From Undaria pinnatifida (taxonomy: Eukaryota; Sar; Phaeophyceae; Laminariales; Alariaceae): DNA of 64,000 nt. Each line of letters starts with the position of its first letter. Positions within the stretch are counted from its first letter, which is position 1. The position numbers and the translations under genes were made by a program. Below the pieces are notes generated by a model. The model did not search any database, was not told the origin of the DNA, and was given only the letters and a program-made list of their open reading frames with translations. This document shows, one piece after another, positions 1 to 11,564 of the stretch. The DNA is taken from positions 7,490,476 to 7,554,475 of the forward strand of contig JABAKD010000001.1 of NCBI GenBank assembly GCA_012845835.1, in the 5' to 3' direction.

Positions 1-320
1 TGGTCGCCCCGGTGGCGTATCAGGTTATCCTCCAGCCTGGTATATAGATCATTTTCGTGAGTTCGAGCCCCGCCGAGTGCATACTCGGATAAATTCGTTG
101 GGACTTATTCTTGTGCACAAATTGACTTGCGGAAAGCGCGAGAGATTGAGTTAGCAACAACACTCGATGAACAATCGACGAGCAGTGGGATTTTCTGAAC
201 CCTATGAGCGATAAAAGATAAAGGCAAGAACCGGGGGGAAGAAGGGACGACACCTACCTGTGACTACGGCTTGTCCAGAAGCTGAAAAGTGGAAGCGTGA
301 GAAAAAAAAGAAAAACAAAT
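1..320 (+). mobile_element. SINE1 copy (tRNA-derived head, A-rich tail)
   Basis: The window opens on the head of a short interspersed element. A tRNA-like A box (TGGCGTATCAGG) near base 12 and a B box (GTTCGAGCC) near base 60 form an internal RNA polymerase III promoter; the body ends in an A-rich tail at about 301-320. Nearly the same sequence recurs at 55,214-55,535, where target duplications fix the ends. The first base or two may lie outside the window. It is non-coding and would depend on a LINE for mobility. Confidence 0.8.
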
Positions 321-1122
321 GATAACCAGCCCATCGTTCACGAATGCGCACCTTGTCCGGTGTCAACGATGATTTACCACCTTCATCCGTAGGTTGATCA
401 CTTATCACGCATTTTTCACTCCCATCCCGACCGTCCCTTTCAACGTGCCTGTCAAGTTTTTGTACAAGCCCCGCTGGCAACGATTGCCAGTAACTAATCC
501 ATTTTGTTTGCGTCCTTCTCGAAAAACCTATGTATGATGCCCCCTGCGTCTATCACCTTCCGCAGGGTCGCGCACACCGTGCCCAATGTCTCCCAAGCGG
601 AGAGTGTCAACGAGCTTTCGCTCATCCCCTCTCGCGGATCATGCTACTGTAATCGCGGCCAAGGTTTAGGCCGACGTGTACCATCCACGCTCGCGGTGAC
701 GGCGTGGTTGAGGTGGTGCCTCTTGTCGTACTGTCACTACGTTGAAAGTGGGCATGGACAAAACGTCAGCTGCCTACGGCAGACACGCAGACACGGCAGT
801 GTCGGGATGAGTTTGTTGAGGGTGGACACGACCCTGTCGGTAGCGACACTCACTCGCCGTCGGGCATAAAGCCTGCAGGTCCAACCGTTGGTCTTTACAG
901 CCGCTCGCACTTGCCGGTTGGATGAACAACGACCGTCGAGGTCGACCGTCTCGTGCACTATGCGTGGGTTCTCCACATTACTCGAACATATATAGTCTAT
1001 ATATTTACCCATCTACTCCCAGCACAAACAAACCGGTTCCTCCTAGAGCGACGAGCTCTATGTTCACAAACTATATACAAGACAAATATCCATGTTAGAA
1101 TAAAGCGATACGATTTGCCCAT
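321..1122. other. No gene recognised
   Basis: A 121-codon open frame (504-869, plus) and a 91-codon frame (737-1012, minus) overlap here. Neither shows a recognisable domain or convincing composition. I see no repeat shared with the rest of the window. Confidence 0.4.
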
Positions 1123-1395
1123 GGACCCAGGCTACGGTAGGGGGGTCCCCTTTTGGGCCATTTATTTCAGTGGCTAGGGGTCACTCGCGCGAGTAACCCC
1201 TTTGTTCCTATGCAATCTTACGTTTTTTTTTTTATTTTTACATTGACGAAATCAATCCGCAATGCAAAGGTGATCTAAGCTGCGATAAACCAAGTGCCTA
1301 AACCATCTTCATCCGTAGGGTACAGAGCTACTCGTGCGAGTGGCTCATACACGCCAGTAAAAAAGGGGGTACCCCCCCTACCGTGGCCTTGGTCC
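1123..1395 (+). mobile_element. MITE-A copy 1
   Basis: A 273-bp element bounded by inverted repeats of about 25-30 bp: left end GGACCCAGGCTACGGTAGGG, right end its imperfect complement at about 1366-1395. Inside are two further palindromes, GGGTCACTCGCGCGAGTAAC (about 1180) and CTACTCGTGCGAGTGGCTC (about 1329). A second copy in opposite orientation lies at 18,611-18,881. It has no coding capacity. The target duplication is not clear. Confidence 0.75.
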
Positions 1396-1465
1396 ATGAC
1401 ATGACCCGCAGTGAGCACGCGGGCGAAAAACGATGTAATCCATCACCCCTAAAGTGTACCTGGTG

Positions 1466-1801
1466 ACGCGTGCTACGATAGAGGTGCACCACTAGTTTTC
1501 CTGGGTTCCTCGATTTGGGACCTTTAGAGCTCTCCCAAAACCTGAGTGGGAGGAATATAAGAATTGCTACACCGGATGACAAATCACATGATATAGGTAC
1601 ACAACGAGAGCCATGAATAGAAATGCCGTACTTCCGACGATTTTGGGTTAACCCCTTCTTTAGAGCCCCCGAACCCCTCCCTATACTAAATCCAAGTAAT
1701 TTTGTCCCCAGAAACGGGTTTCCAGTTGTAAAGGGGTTAAGGAGCTCCGTTTAGCGGAAACCATTTCAGACGAAAAATGCTACCTTTATTGTAGCATGCG
1801 T
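1466..1801 (-). mobile_element. MITE-B copy 1
   Basis: A 336-bp element with termini ACGCGTGCTACGATAGAGGT and the complement of ACGCATGCTACAATAAAGGT. The interior, read on the minus strand, aligns with the second copy at 32,280-32,528. The flanks share CTGG (CTGGTG before, CTGGCA after), compatible with a decayed 6-bp target duplication as seen cleanly at the other copy. No ORF of note. Confidence 0.75.
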
Positions 1802-3699
1802 CTGGCATTCAACAAAGAGGGATACAAGGTTCCTAAGAATTTAAAATACCAATGAAAGAGAAGAAAAAGCAAAAAGGGAAAAACAATATGAACGGAATAA
1901 TAGAGAAACAGGACAGCACGACGAAAATGAACAAAAACGCACAATAGGCACATAAAGAAACCAGCAAGGGAGCAAACGGAACGATCCAACCAACGTGCAA
2001 CCATCTCGGAGGCCGCATGACCCTACTGCAAGAGTAGGAGGATTGCCAGGGTGTCCTATATTATTGTTGTGGGTGTCCTACAGATGTTCATTTTTGGGTG
2101 TTTCAGCATTGATTGATTGAACTAACCACATAATAACCCGAACCCTAACTAGTCCATACGAAATGTACCGATGAGCGCCGCATAATGACGTCACTCTGGT
2201 AAAATGCACAATGCTACTGCTGTGTATCCCCGGGATTGCCACATGATCTATCACCTGCGCATTGTATTGTGACGACAGCAGTGATGCCCATACCGTCACC
2301 ATTGCCCCCCGGTAGCCAATGCACATACAAGTCTTGAAGATAGATCAATCAACAACACAGCAATAATCAGATGACACGAGGGCGAAAACCGATTCAGCAC
2401 AACGTTATGGTCGGGTTCCGGTTTATCTCCCGCGATGCCGGCTGTGGATGGCCCTCAACAGCAATTACCCAAGGTAGGTCGATGGACGTGGCGTGGTACG
2501 ATGTAGAACATCCCCTTGCAGTTTTAGGACGGGATGTGAAAATCCACCCTCTTGCGCGAGCCCTAAAACGTGTTGGTGTTTGTTGCCTGATTTGTTGCCT
2601 CGTTCTACTTGTAGCTTGCTTCACTTTTAGGTTTCTTTTCGTATTCGGCACGGCGGCGACCAAGTACGGTGTTGGAATCACAAATTGTCATCAGGAACAG
2701 AAGCGCGCAGGTGATAGGTCATGCGAGAATGCTTGTACTACTACAAAGGGTCATTAGAAGCCCAGGATGGTTGCCGCCTTTGACGTCGGTTGGATGTTAT
2801 TGTATGTAACCATAGCTCACTGCTGGCCCACTGGCTGTCGTGCCGACCTGTTTCCCTTTGTTTCATTTGTTTTCCTCTTTTTGTACCCCATTTTTCTTGT
2901 GCATCTTTACGTTCATCTTTTATTGTTCACTACAATTAGGTAGGGTGCTGGCTTTCATATTGTTGTCTTCTGGCCGTAGACGCAATGCGGTCCGATCTGG
3001 TATTCTTGTTGTTTATTATTAATAGTATAACTCGTTTCTCGATTATCCTACCACTCGAGGGTGCCCGGGGACCGCGATGATAGCATACACCTAATTGCCC
3101 CCCCCACCCCCCACCCCCAGACCGAAGGGGTCGAAAAACAAAATCCACACGTTTTCCTTTTTTTTATTGGTGTGGTAATCGTTCCGAAGAAACACACCCT
3201 CACATCAAGGCAGACGACGTAACATGGCATATCACACGCCTCTTGCGTACGTACCAGATATAATACTCGTGACAAATTTAATTTTTTCGACAGTGGCAAC
3301 ACACTTAGTGGTGGTGTACAGGAAAATATGTCCCAACAAACGCAGGAAGAAGACATGGCGTGTTCATTACATCAGCCGCCGTCAGTGGGGCTTGCTGGCT
3401 GGCGAACCTGCCGTCCTGTTTCTCTTGGTATCGAATTGTTTTCTCCTTTAATATTTGTATCCCAGTTTTCTTGTTATTCCTCACTTTATTATCTCTCACT
3501 GTCGATGCAAATAGGTAGGCTTCCATATGATATTGTTGCCTTCTGCCCGCAGGCTCCTCGCGGTCTTCCTACTCGTCCCACTTGTCATTTCTCGTTGTCC
3601 GTCCCCATAAACGTAACTCATTCCCAGGGCCAAAGAGCAGGCTCATGTCCCGGCCCCCTTCTTACTGCTATCCGTGTCGTCATTTGATCGGGAGAAGAC
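1802..3699. other. No gene recognised; unassigned ORF and small hairpin
   Basis: The longest frame is 2371-2757 (plus, 128 codons), with a cysteine-rich hydrophobic stretch near residues 70-92, but nothing I recognise; a 95-codon minus frame overlaps it. Within it, GTTTTAGG (2521-2528) and CCTAAAAC (2562-2569) form an inverted repeat that could be a very short hairpin element. Otherwise there are pyrimidine-rich stretches (2840-2935, 3420-3500) and no convincing coding sequence. Confidence 0.35.
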
Positions 3700-3905
3700 T
3701 TCAGTTCGTCCTTCCGTCCCCGTCTAGCATCAACCCTTTTTGTGCGCCTACCCACGCTGCAAGGCGCTCCCAGGAGATGATTCCTTTGATTTTTGTATCT
3801 CTCAAATAAACTCAAAAGTCCGACCCACGTGTGATTCGAACTCCAGAGCCATATCTTCTAGTAGCCCCCGACGTAGTCCCTAACTAGACCGTAGGGACGA
3901 CCAGC
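3700..3905 (-). mobile_element. Diverged SINE2 copy
   Basis: Read on the minus strand, the head carries an A-box-like ACGGTCTAGTTAGGG (about 3880-3895) and a B-box-like GAGTTCGAATCAC (about 3835-3847). The following body matches the SINE2 copies at 43,384-43,725 and 51,045-51,371 (shared stretch around CTCAAATAAACTCAAAAGTC, plus strand). It is much more diverged, so presumably older. Confidence 0.6.
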
Positions 3906-4084
3906 CGCAAATAGCCACATCGCCTTGCTGTGTTTGTATGTGCACCGCTGTCTCTCTGTTTGCGGCCGCGGAGGTTGTCCCCTCTGTATGGCATCAGCCC
4001 GGACGGTTTTGTGCTGGACATACAATTCGTTCAATAATAATGTGAACATCACACACAGCTCAACTCGAAGCAATATATACTTTC

Positions 4085-4345
4085 TTCGACCTTCTGGACA
4101 AGCGGTGGTCATAGGTATCTTCCGTCTTCCCCACGGGGTTCTTACCTGTTGTTTTTTATCGCGCACGCGGTTCAACGTTCCCACTTCTCGGCTTTACAGG
4201 TTCGCTCGTCGATTTACATAATAACGTATATTTTGCTAAATCGCTCCTTCTCTCGTGCTTCCCGCTCGGTAATGTTTCCGCAGGAAAAATATCCTACGGG
4301 CACGAGAGCACCGCGTGTGCTCACGCGAACTACCCCCCAAAATAC
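4085..4345 (-). mobile_element. Diverged SINE1 copy
   Basis: Minus-strand match to the SINE1 tail and middle: the stretch TTCTGGACAAGCGGTGGTCA and a following GTTCTTACC...TTTTTATCGCGCA block align with the complement of the copy at 55,214-55,535. The tRNA-like head is poorly preserved. Many substitutions and small gaps point to an old insertion. Confidence 0.6.
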
Positions 4346-5485
4346 AATTTGAGCTGCTTACGGGCTACTACCGAAGTCCAAATACGGCAGTGTGACAACG
4401 AGCGGAGATGATCGCGGGAGAAACTACAGGGATTCCACATAAATATGGGTGGCATTATAGTGGATAGGGGATGTAGCGGGTGTGACGTAATTGCGGCCCA
4501 GACCATTTTCCTTGTCGATATTATTAGTGACTTTCCAACGCACCGCCGCCATTCGGTACGGCGCTGCCTGGGCTTCTGTGGGGTAGGATATAAGTCTGGA
4601 GTCCACCGGAGATACATTAATGTGTGCGTACGGCAGGCGTACCGAATGTTGATGCAGGTGCCCCTATAGCTGTGCCGGTTGCTCGCTTTTTGGTGTCTGC
4701 GAAATCGTGTTGGGAAGGCAAGAACAACCGGTACAGTAACAGCACGCGGAGTACAGCCCATTGCCGACCAAACCACAGCAATGCGTTTATTTATGGATGA
4801 CACGTACGTAACTGCACCTCTGCAGCAGTTCTGTTTTTGTTTGCGCCTCGTGCTGTCTCTGTTTGTCCGGAGGCGACCTCTGCCCCCTGCAGTTCTTGAT
4901 GCACACTCCATAAAATTGTGGTTACGGTTGCTGCTCTACGTAGCAGTGGTATTATAGTTGTAGTTTGTCTTTTTTCGCAGGTAGGTATTGTCTTGTGCAT
5001 GCAAGCGAAGATCGCGACCACGACGGCGGTGTCACATCTACGTCCGCCCCCGCCCCCTACCGGTCACAATGTAACTACAGGATATACGTAGTAAACCGGG
5101 TGCATTCCACAGCCGTCAAATCTCGTCCCTCTCCAAATAATAAGGGCTGTAGACTATACTTAGACGTGAACAGATTGATTATTATATCATCTTGTTGATG
5201 CTGATGCAAGCTATAGTTCTAACGTGAGCGGCCGACTTACATATACGTAATAATGTCGACGCACACCCAGTAATAAGCGCGGTCGAGAATCACACACAGG
5301 TTGCAAATATGTTTGTCGACCAAGTTTTTTTTTTCTTTTTTTCTTTTTTTCATCCTACCGCGGATGGGGAAAAATGAAGCTGTAGGTCACCACACTTCCA
5401 CGTATTTTCGTACGCGTCGTGTGTCGATGTCGACCGAGTACTTCACAATTGATCTCACAACCTGGAGTGTATGTTGACATTTTTA
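4346..5485. other. No gene recognised; P-repeat scrap and poly(T) tract
   Basis: A 193-codon minus-strand frame (4330-4911) is arginine-rich with no recognisable domain and overlaps a SINE1 end; I do not call it a gene. A short P-family fragment (TTCCACAGCCGTCAAATCTC) lies at about 5107. A run of T interrupted by C at 5325-5349 could be the A-rich tail of a minus-strand SINE. Confidence 0.35.
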
Positions 5486-5600
5486 AGATATCATATATCT
5501 GGCATATCGCCTAGACCTAGCACCATACGTACAGTAAGTTTCTATACATTTATGCGACCAAAAACTGCTGTTAACCCCCCCCCCCCAAAAAACGTTCACC
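5486..5600 (-). repeat. G-family repeat fragment
   Basis: Contains CGCCTAGACCTAGCACCA and a poly(C) run (about 5574-5586). The same block occurs in opposite orientation next to poly(G) tracts at 54,285-54,690, 57,300-57,720 and 58,700-58,800, and in this orientation at 18,390-18,530. Confidence 0.55.
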
Positions 5601-5654
5601 CTCTTCTTACCGTTGTAACGATATGCAAGATACACATGACAAACCAATGGATTC

Positions 5655-5895
5655 CGTCCACAAAGCCGTCAGATTTTGTCTCCTACAAAAAACGGGTTTT
5701 ATAATTTCCCCGCGCAAAGATTGATTAGCATCACCCCGTTGACCCTGGTACAGTTTTTGCTGAAGTGTTTCTTAGGGGAGTCGCCAACCTATATCCTTAT
5801 TATTGAGGATACAATCAGAAATACGCGCGATCGCAGTGTCACACGACACAGATTGCCAAGATGGGTTTAAACCAAATCTTCGATCTCATAGCAGC
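5655..5895 (+). repeat. P repeat
   Basis: Diverged member of a roughly 230-bp dispersed family. Landmarks in order: AGCCGTCAGATTTT, TTCCCCGCGCAAAGATTG, CATCACCCCGTTGACCCTGG, GGGGAGTCGCC, ACGCGCGATCG, and a terminal ATCTCATAGCAGCTG. The ends of better copies (CCACAGCTGTCAGA and CTCACAGCTGGAGTG) are roughly inverted, suggesting a short inverted-repeat element. Confidence 0.6.
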
Positions 5896-5989
5896 TGTAT
5901 TAATTGTGCAGACTATAATAGTCTAGACAAAAAAAAAATGTTTTTTTTTTGCGTTGGGTTCACGTGAACCTGGCAATATAGTCTATATT

Positions 5990-6125
5990 TAGGGGAGTCA
6001 CCGACCTATATCCTTAATGAGGACACACAACTCGTAATGCGCGCGATCGGAGTATCAGACACAGCTTGCAAAGATGAGTTTCGACGAAATCTTCGATCTC
6101 ACAGCTGGAGTGTATTTTCATTTTT
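5990..6125 (+). repeat. P repeat, 3' part only
   Basis: Starts at AGGGGAGTCACCGACCTATA and runs to CACAGCTGGAGTGTATTTT. It is close to the 3' half of the copies at 21,526 and 56,020. Together with 5655-5895 it gives two direct copies only about 100 bp apart. Confidence 0.6.
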
Positions 6126-6530
6126 TAATATTTTTAGTTTTAACTTTTTTTCATTCGTCAATCGGTTTCACCCTCTACCCCTGAACTCGTGAGAGCGCTT
6201 ACTCACAACGACCTCCTGGAAAAGCCGTGCTGGGCCACAGGTTTGCCTTTCCCTCCTTCCGGCACTTGACTTGATTTTAATCGCGGATAGATTTCAGCAC
6301 TGCCACGTTTCGGCTTTTCAGGCCTGCTTGTCGATTTTCATCGAGTTTTGCTAACTCACTTTCTCGTCGAGCTATCCGCTCGTCATTTTGTGCTTGCAAG
6401 AAAATGTTCCTTCAAGCACGGGTATGCACTCGATGAGATTCGTGTGTGATATTTCACGTCCTCGTCAGGATCTGCGCTCGTCATCGTTTATGAAAGAAAT
6501 AAGTCCCTGCAAACTCGATGAGACTTGCTG
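6126..6530 (-). mobile_element. Diverged SINE1 copy
   Basis: Read on the minus strand this has the SINE1 order: tRNA-like head remnant (complement of ATGCACTCGATGAGATTCG, about 6424), middle block, tail block (complement of CTGGAAAAGCCGTGCTGGGC, about 6217) and an A-rich end (plus-strand T-rich 6118-6165). It abuts the P repeat at its tail end. Confidence 0.6.
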
Positions 6531-7842
6531 CGTGTATTGTTCACGTTAAACAGATAGATGTTTCCACCGATATTCATCCGGCACAACCAGTGTTCGTGCA
6601 CATGCCTCATATCATAGAGATACGAACTATGTGCTCACCAACTACCAGACAAAGCTTTGCAATTCAAATACACAGCAGCACGGACGCGATTCGGTCATTC
6701 AAGGCCAATAATTAATGCCAATATACACGCGACGGGAAAAACACAAGCTTTATGCAAGCCAGAAATCAGACGGTTTGCAGCGAACAAAAATAAGAGAGAA
6801 GATGTGGACGTGTCATGAACGAAGAACAGCCAAACAGGATAATAAACCAACTATGTATTAAGAATAGAATGGAAGAGGGAAACAGGACGCACAACACGAC
6901 GAAAATGAAGAAACAAAGCGCAACAGCCAGCCAGCAACCAACTGACAGCACAGCAGGTGACGCGTTCAACCAACATCGGGGGGCTCTGCGTTCCTTACAC
7001 AGATTTTCAGCCGCTGGCTGGTATTCTGCTTTGTGTAAATGTAATCTCCTACTATTTCCGACAATGTTACAGTCTTTCGGGACGTACGTACGGTGTTTGT
7101 TCCCCTAGACTATTTTTAGTTGCTTCAGACGCTAACACCTCAGGGCTTGTCGGTGGCTTTCTACAGTCGTTACAGTTGTGGTGGGGAATGTGCTCCTTTT
7201 CTTACGGTCTGCCTCGGGTCTGCGTTCCCCAGCATCTTTTTGACAGCAGTAAGTCAACATTTTGACCCTTACCAGAGAGGCAGGCGTCCCAGTCTCACTT
7301 ACTGCGAGGTGTGCGTTTGTCTACGTATGGCCTGATCATTAGCTTGACGTTGCTCGAACGGCAGCATCTTCAACCCCGTTCGGGTTCCTGATGTCTGGTT
7401 CCTGATGTCTAAGTTATAGCCACATCTTCTATATCGTCGTGTGATCTGCATCTATCTGATATCAGTAATAATAGTGACTCGGGTGCCTCACAGACAAAAA
7501 TAACTCAGGATATAAATATTTCGAAGGCGCAACGTAGTTTACACCGTTCTATTGCGGATTCACCCTGTTCGTGACTTTTTGCCGCACGAAAGTATAACAC
7601 CCCACATCAACAAGGTGTCACTCGCTCTCGATCGAGTGACACCGAGCAACTGCAAAACTATCCCCTCAAGACGACCCCCATGCCGTAGCCTAGGTCAATC
7701 CTTGATGCACTCGTTCTGTAATGAGTACATAGTCTATATAAAGTTACCAGGGGCGATTGACCGCGGCGGCCTGCCACCCGCCTTGGCTCCGTGCATCCCT
7801 GTAATTTTTTAGGATGGATGCATGATTACACGTAGGTTATAA
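6531..7842. other. No gene recognised
   Basis: Several short frames (6518-6715, 6815-7108, 6957-7265, 7120-7335, 7552-7812) overlap in different frames without domains. I found no shared repeat or inverted repeat here. The region leads directly into the LINE-type ORF, whose 5' boundary is not visible. Confidence 0.35.
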
Positions 7843-9600
7843 ATATATAGAACTATAGGTAAATCGAGGCTGTACATACATGGGACAACACTGCCTAGGG
7901 GTACTTACAAACTTTACAAAAAAAAGGATCGAACTGATTGCAACAATTACAGAGGGATCTCGCTTGTTGCCCACGCAGGCAAAATACTGTTGAAAATCGT
8001 TGCGTCCCGCCTTAGCAACTACTGCGAGGCCGAGGAAATACTTCCTGAAGTACAGTGCGGCTTCCGTCCCGCACGGTCGACGGTCGACATGCTGTTTGTC
8101 GTGCGCCGGTTGCAAGAGCTCGGACGACAGAGAAAAATCCCCCTGTACATGTGCTTCATCGATCTGCAGAAAGCGTACGACTCTGTCGACCGGGAACTGT
8201 TGTGGGAGGTACTCACACGCCTTGGCGTACCAACCAAGATGCGCACAGTTATCCGCAACTTCCACGAAGGCATGCGGGCTCGCGTGCGTGCGGATGACGG
8301 CGAGCACTCGGATTGGTTTAGTGTCACCCAGGGGCTGCGGCAAGGCTGCGTGCTATCACCGTTACTGTTCAACGTGTTCTTCGCTGCTGCGATACACGTC
8401 GTGCTGGTACGCTTCAGCAAAGACGAAAGCATCGTAAGGGATTTGGTTCACCTCGAAGAGGGCAGTGTAGACGGAAAAGAGGAACCGTTGGCATGCGTGC
8501 AAAGGGCTGTGTGGGGCATGTTGTACGCAGATGACGCAGGAATTGTTTCGAAGTCGGCGGAAGGCCTTGCTAAAATGATGACAGTCATCGTGACTGTCTT
8601 CGAAGCAGCAGGCCTCACGGTATCGGAAAAGAAGACAGAGACGATGCTGCTACGAACACCGGACCAGACATCCCTCGCCCCACCGCTCGCGATCGAAGCA
8701 TTAGGCCAGAGGTATAAACAGACGACCCAGTTTTTATACCTAAGCGGCATTATCCACGAAAGCGCTGACCTCTCGCTCGAAATCGAACGACGGATCCGTC
8801 TCATGCGGGCATGCCTCAAACGGTTTGGCCCGGAATTGTATGATAGGACGACCGCCCCGCTTAGTCTGAAAGTCATGCTGAAGGCCGAGGTCATTGAGAC
8901 CCTGCTGTACGGGTGTGTGACGTGGACCCTCAATGCGGACCACTTCGCCAAGCTCCGATCAGCCCACCACGAAGTCCTTTTGCGAGTCATTGGCTTCCAG
9001 CGCCGATTACGCACCGACCACACCACCCTCTCGTACGCGAAGGCCCTCAGGATGACACGATGCGAGAGCATCGAAACGACCATCCGTAAACGACGGCTCT
9101 TCTTTGCCGGGGCCCTGGTGCGACAACACAAGGGGCGATTGCCCCGTCGGTTGATGTTCGGGACGATCGCTGGTGGGGAGAACCCGAAACCAGGCGGACA
9201 ACTCAAGACTTGGCCTAGAGCCATAGCTGAGGACCTTAGGGTGTTCAAAGCCAACGAGGGATCAACGGAACACTCCCCCTTAGTTTTTGGAGTTGGGACC
9301 GCGCTGTGGCCCACTGCAGCAAAAAAGGCGGGCAAGTGGTACCGGGGGGTCCTCGAAGCAGCTGAACGGTTCATGGGCAGGTGGCACGAGGATGAGGCAA
9401 AGCTGAGTAGACAGCGCCGCGCATCCGCCGTGGGTGGTGTCGAAGGGAACGGGGGGAGGGGGGGCAGCAGGAGGGGTAGAAGGAACACCGCACAAGGGTA
9501 TGGGGGCAGGGGGGGGGACAGGAGGAGTAGAAGGGAAACCGCGGTAGATGAAAGTAGGAAGGAGACCGCAGACAGGGTAGCAAGGTACCAGGCCGCCTAG
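7843..9600 (+). CDS. Non-LTR (LINE-type) reverse transcriptase, 5'-truncated
   Basis: This frame is open from 7843 (after a TAA at 7840) to TAG at 9598-9600, without a convincing ATG, so it is the 3' part of a LINE ORF2. The start of the RT domain is present (CNNYRGISL, about 7939-7965), then a fingers block with [12 protein letters not shown], motif A ([13 protein letters not shown]), motif B ([15 protein letters not shown]), motif C with the catalytic YADD pair (about 8524-8535) and motif D. About 250 thumb and linker residues follow, typical of this class ([26 protein letters not shown]). No endonuclease domain is seen. The C-terminus is a Gly/Arg-rich tail (RGG-like runs, about residues 475-525 from 7990), which could bind nucleic acid. 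The RT core carries no internal stop, so this could be a fairly recent 5'-truncated insertion. Confidence 0.9.
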   Translation: MYRTIGKSRLYIHGTTLPRGTYKLYKKKDRTDCNNYRGISLVAHAGKILLKIVASRLSNYCEAEEILPEVQCGFRPARSTVDMLFVVRRLQELGRQRKIPLYMCFIDLQKAYDSVDRELLWEVLTRLGVPTKMRTVIRNFHEGMRARVRADDGEHSDWFSVTQGLRQGCVLSPLLFNVFFAAAIHVVLVRFSKDESIVRDLVHLEEGSVDGKEEPLACVQRAVWGMLYADDAGIVSKSAEGLAKMMTVIVTVFEAAGLTVSEKKTETMLLRTPDQTSLAPPLAIEALGQRYKQTTQFLYLSGIIHESADLSLEIERRIRLMRACLKRFGPELYDRTTAPLSLKVMLKAEVIETLLYGCVTWTLNADHFAKLRSAHHEVLLRVIGFQRRLRTDHTTLSYAKALRMTRCESIETTIRKRRLFFAGALVRQHKGRLPRRLMFGTIAGGENPKPGGQLKTWPRAIAEDLRVFKANEGSTEHSPLVFGVGTALWPTAAKKAGKWYRGVLEAAERFMGRWHEDEAKLSRQRRASAVGGVEGNGGRGGSRRGRRNTAQGYGGRGGDRRSRRETAVDESRKETADRVARYQAA

Positions 9601-10460
9601 TAGGTGGAACCTTTCTATCTATGCCACTCGTACCGCCAACTGCTACGGCTGCTCGGAATGTGATGTCTTGGTACTTTGATTTTTCCGTGAATTTATTTAT
9701 TTTCTTTCTTTTTTTCTCTCCCCCTTCTTATCCTTATGAAGGGAGTCTTGCATGGTGGGTAGGTGACGAGCCTGTTTTATTTGGCCCTCCCAGTCTTCCT
9801 TCTTTTACTTGTTTCCTTTTTTCCGGGGTATTTTTTTTTCCCTTTCTTTCCCCCTTGCATGTCCATTTTGGCTCATGCTCGGGGTATGTTTCTATCTCCC
9901 GAGCTTTGGCTCCCCTTTTTATTTACTTATTAATTTATTTGTTTTGTCTTGGTTTCTTTCGTTGTTTCTCTCTTTTTTTACAAGGTATTTTGGTTTAGTG
10001 AGAAGAACACAAAGGGGGGTGGGGGGGAAACAGGAGGAGTAGAAGGAAAGCCGTCCAAGGGAGTGGGGGCAGGGGGGGCAACAGGAGGAATAGAAGGGAG
10101 ACCGCGGTGGACGAAGGCAGGAAGGAGATGGCAGACAGGGTAGCAAGGTACCAGGCCGACTAGTAGGTACGTAGCACTTTTCTTCTTTTTCTGGGGTATT
10201 TTTTTCCCCTTTGTTCCCTCCTTGCGTGTCCAGGTTTTTGGCTCGTGTTCGGATTATCTTATTTTGGTTTTACCTTACTTTATTTTATTTTATTTTTATT
10301 ATGTTTCTTTTCCGAGCTTTGGCTCTCCTTTCCGGTTGGGTTGTTTCTTCGATTTCCCCTTCATTTTGTTTGTTTCATTTTTGTTTTATTTTTATCTTTG
10401 TTTTTATATGTTTTCTTATTATTATTTTGTTTTTGTTTTTGTTTTTGTTTATTTCGTATT
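9601..10460 (+). repeat. LINE 3' region with a duplicated tail
   Basis: The last codons and 3' flank of the LINE occur twice. The block 9460-9612 (Gly/Arg-coding tail through ACCAGGCCGCCTAGTAGGT) recurs at 10,020-10,172 (ACCAGGCCGACTAGTAGGT). The following T-rich segment with GGGGTATTTTTTT and GAGCTTTGGCTC also recurs (about 9800-9925 and 10,185-10,335). The period is about 560 bp. The region ends in T-rich sequence and a TTTTTG microsatellite (about 10,425-10,450) that may be the LINE 3' end. Confidence 0.7.
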
Positions 10461-11216
10461 CTCTCTTCCAATGTATTATTGTTGCTGACGTATGTATGTT
10501 GTGCCTGTCGTACCCAGTACTAGGGCATGACATTGCGTTGTCGAATGCATTACGATGCATTATCTCTGTGTCGTAGCTTGTGACCACAGAGCTGATCTTT
10601 CTAGGGTGAAGAATCAGTACGGACACTGGGTGTGCTGGATGTCGACGAGTAGAAGAACGGTTTAATGTGAAGAACACACACACACACTTTAGAATACATG
10701 TTCTAGAAAATGAAAATACACTCTCCAGCTGAAAGATGTATATCGCGATTGAAAAAACAAAAGGAACAGGGAATCACGCGTGCAACAGTGATAGTGCAGT
10801 AACAAAATTTGCGCTATTCCAGCACACGTTGACGACCAACAGCAGCAGCAAGCAGAAGCAATTTCCCGCAAAAACTCTTCACTATGAACGTGTAATTTCA
10901 TCAAAAATTAAAAACTAATTATGGCAGGAGCGGCAGCCGCGTCATCTCGACAACAATTATAGCAAACACTATCTGCTATTCTAAGCACAGTGTCAGAATA
11001 ATAGTATTTGCGTACATACAGTAGTAACGTTTTCACTTAGATTTGAGGCTGTTGTTAAGATACGTACGGACTCTCCGAGGACCTGCTCAATTGGCAGACC
11101 TGCAGGGGACACTCTGTGTACCCCTCCTTTAATTTAACACTGTGCATAAAGAACTACCCAACATAATTAAATTTTACAGGGTTAATTTTATATGGTTAAT
11201 TTTATATTGAGAATTA
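10461..11216. other. No gene recognised
   Basis: Only short frames without domains. A CA microsatellite (about 10,676-10,686) is present. AATTA at 11,212-11,216 borders copia-1 and is the candidate target duplication. Confidence 0.4.
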
Positions 11217-11515
11217 TGTTGGTTTGTGCTTGTATCAAAGTCTGATTGAGATTTTATTTGTGGTTTGTGAAACCGTATCGCATCTTCGGAAATCCGGCGG
11301 AACCAAGTTGGTCCCGCGAGAGACAATAATAAAATTGGATGTGGTCTCCAATCTCTAATGATTGGGGCCACCACGCGGCTGGGGAGGAAAAGCCCCACAG
11401 CCGCACTTCAAAACTCTACTCTGCTCTTGCATTTCGAGCCCGATGGCTCTCCGAACTACGTGACTTCTGACTCCGCGAGCCAGCCTGTGCCCTTAACACC
11501 TGGGTTCATCGATTA
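11217..11515 (+). repeat. copia-1 5' LTR
   Basis: 299 bp starting TGTTGG, matching 17,886-18,184 without gaps. Sequence similarity ends abruptly at GGTTCATCGATTA. The downstream TGCTAGCATATCG is where a primer-binding site would be expected, but I cannot match it to a tRNA. Confidence 0.93.
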
Positions 11516-11564
11516 TGCTAGCATATCGTACGACTAGATAACCGGTGCTAGGGGCTAGGGCAAA

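Noticed and set aside
4330-4911. 193-codon minus-strand ORF
   Set aside because: Arginine-rich with no domain, overlaps a SINE1 end, and has a competing plus-strand frame; probably chance.
8448-9488. 346-codon minus-strand ORF opposite the LINE RT
   Set aside because: Antisense shadow of a well-supported RT frame.
11174-11398. Similar minus-strand ORFs in both copia-1 LTRs (also 17,870-18,067)
   Set aside because: They are similar only because the LTRs are; no sign of coding selection.
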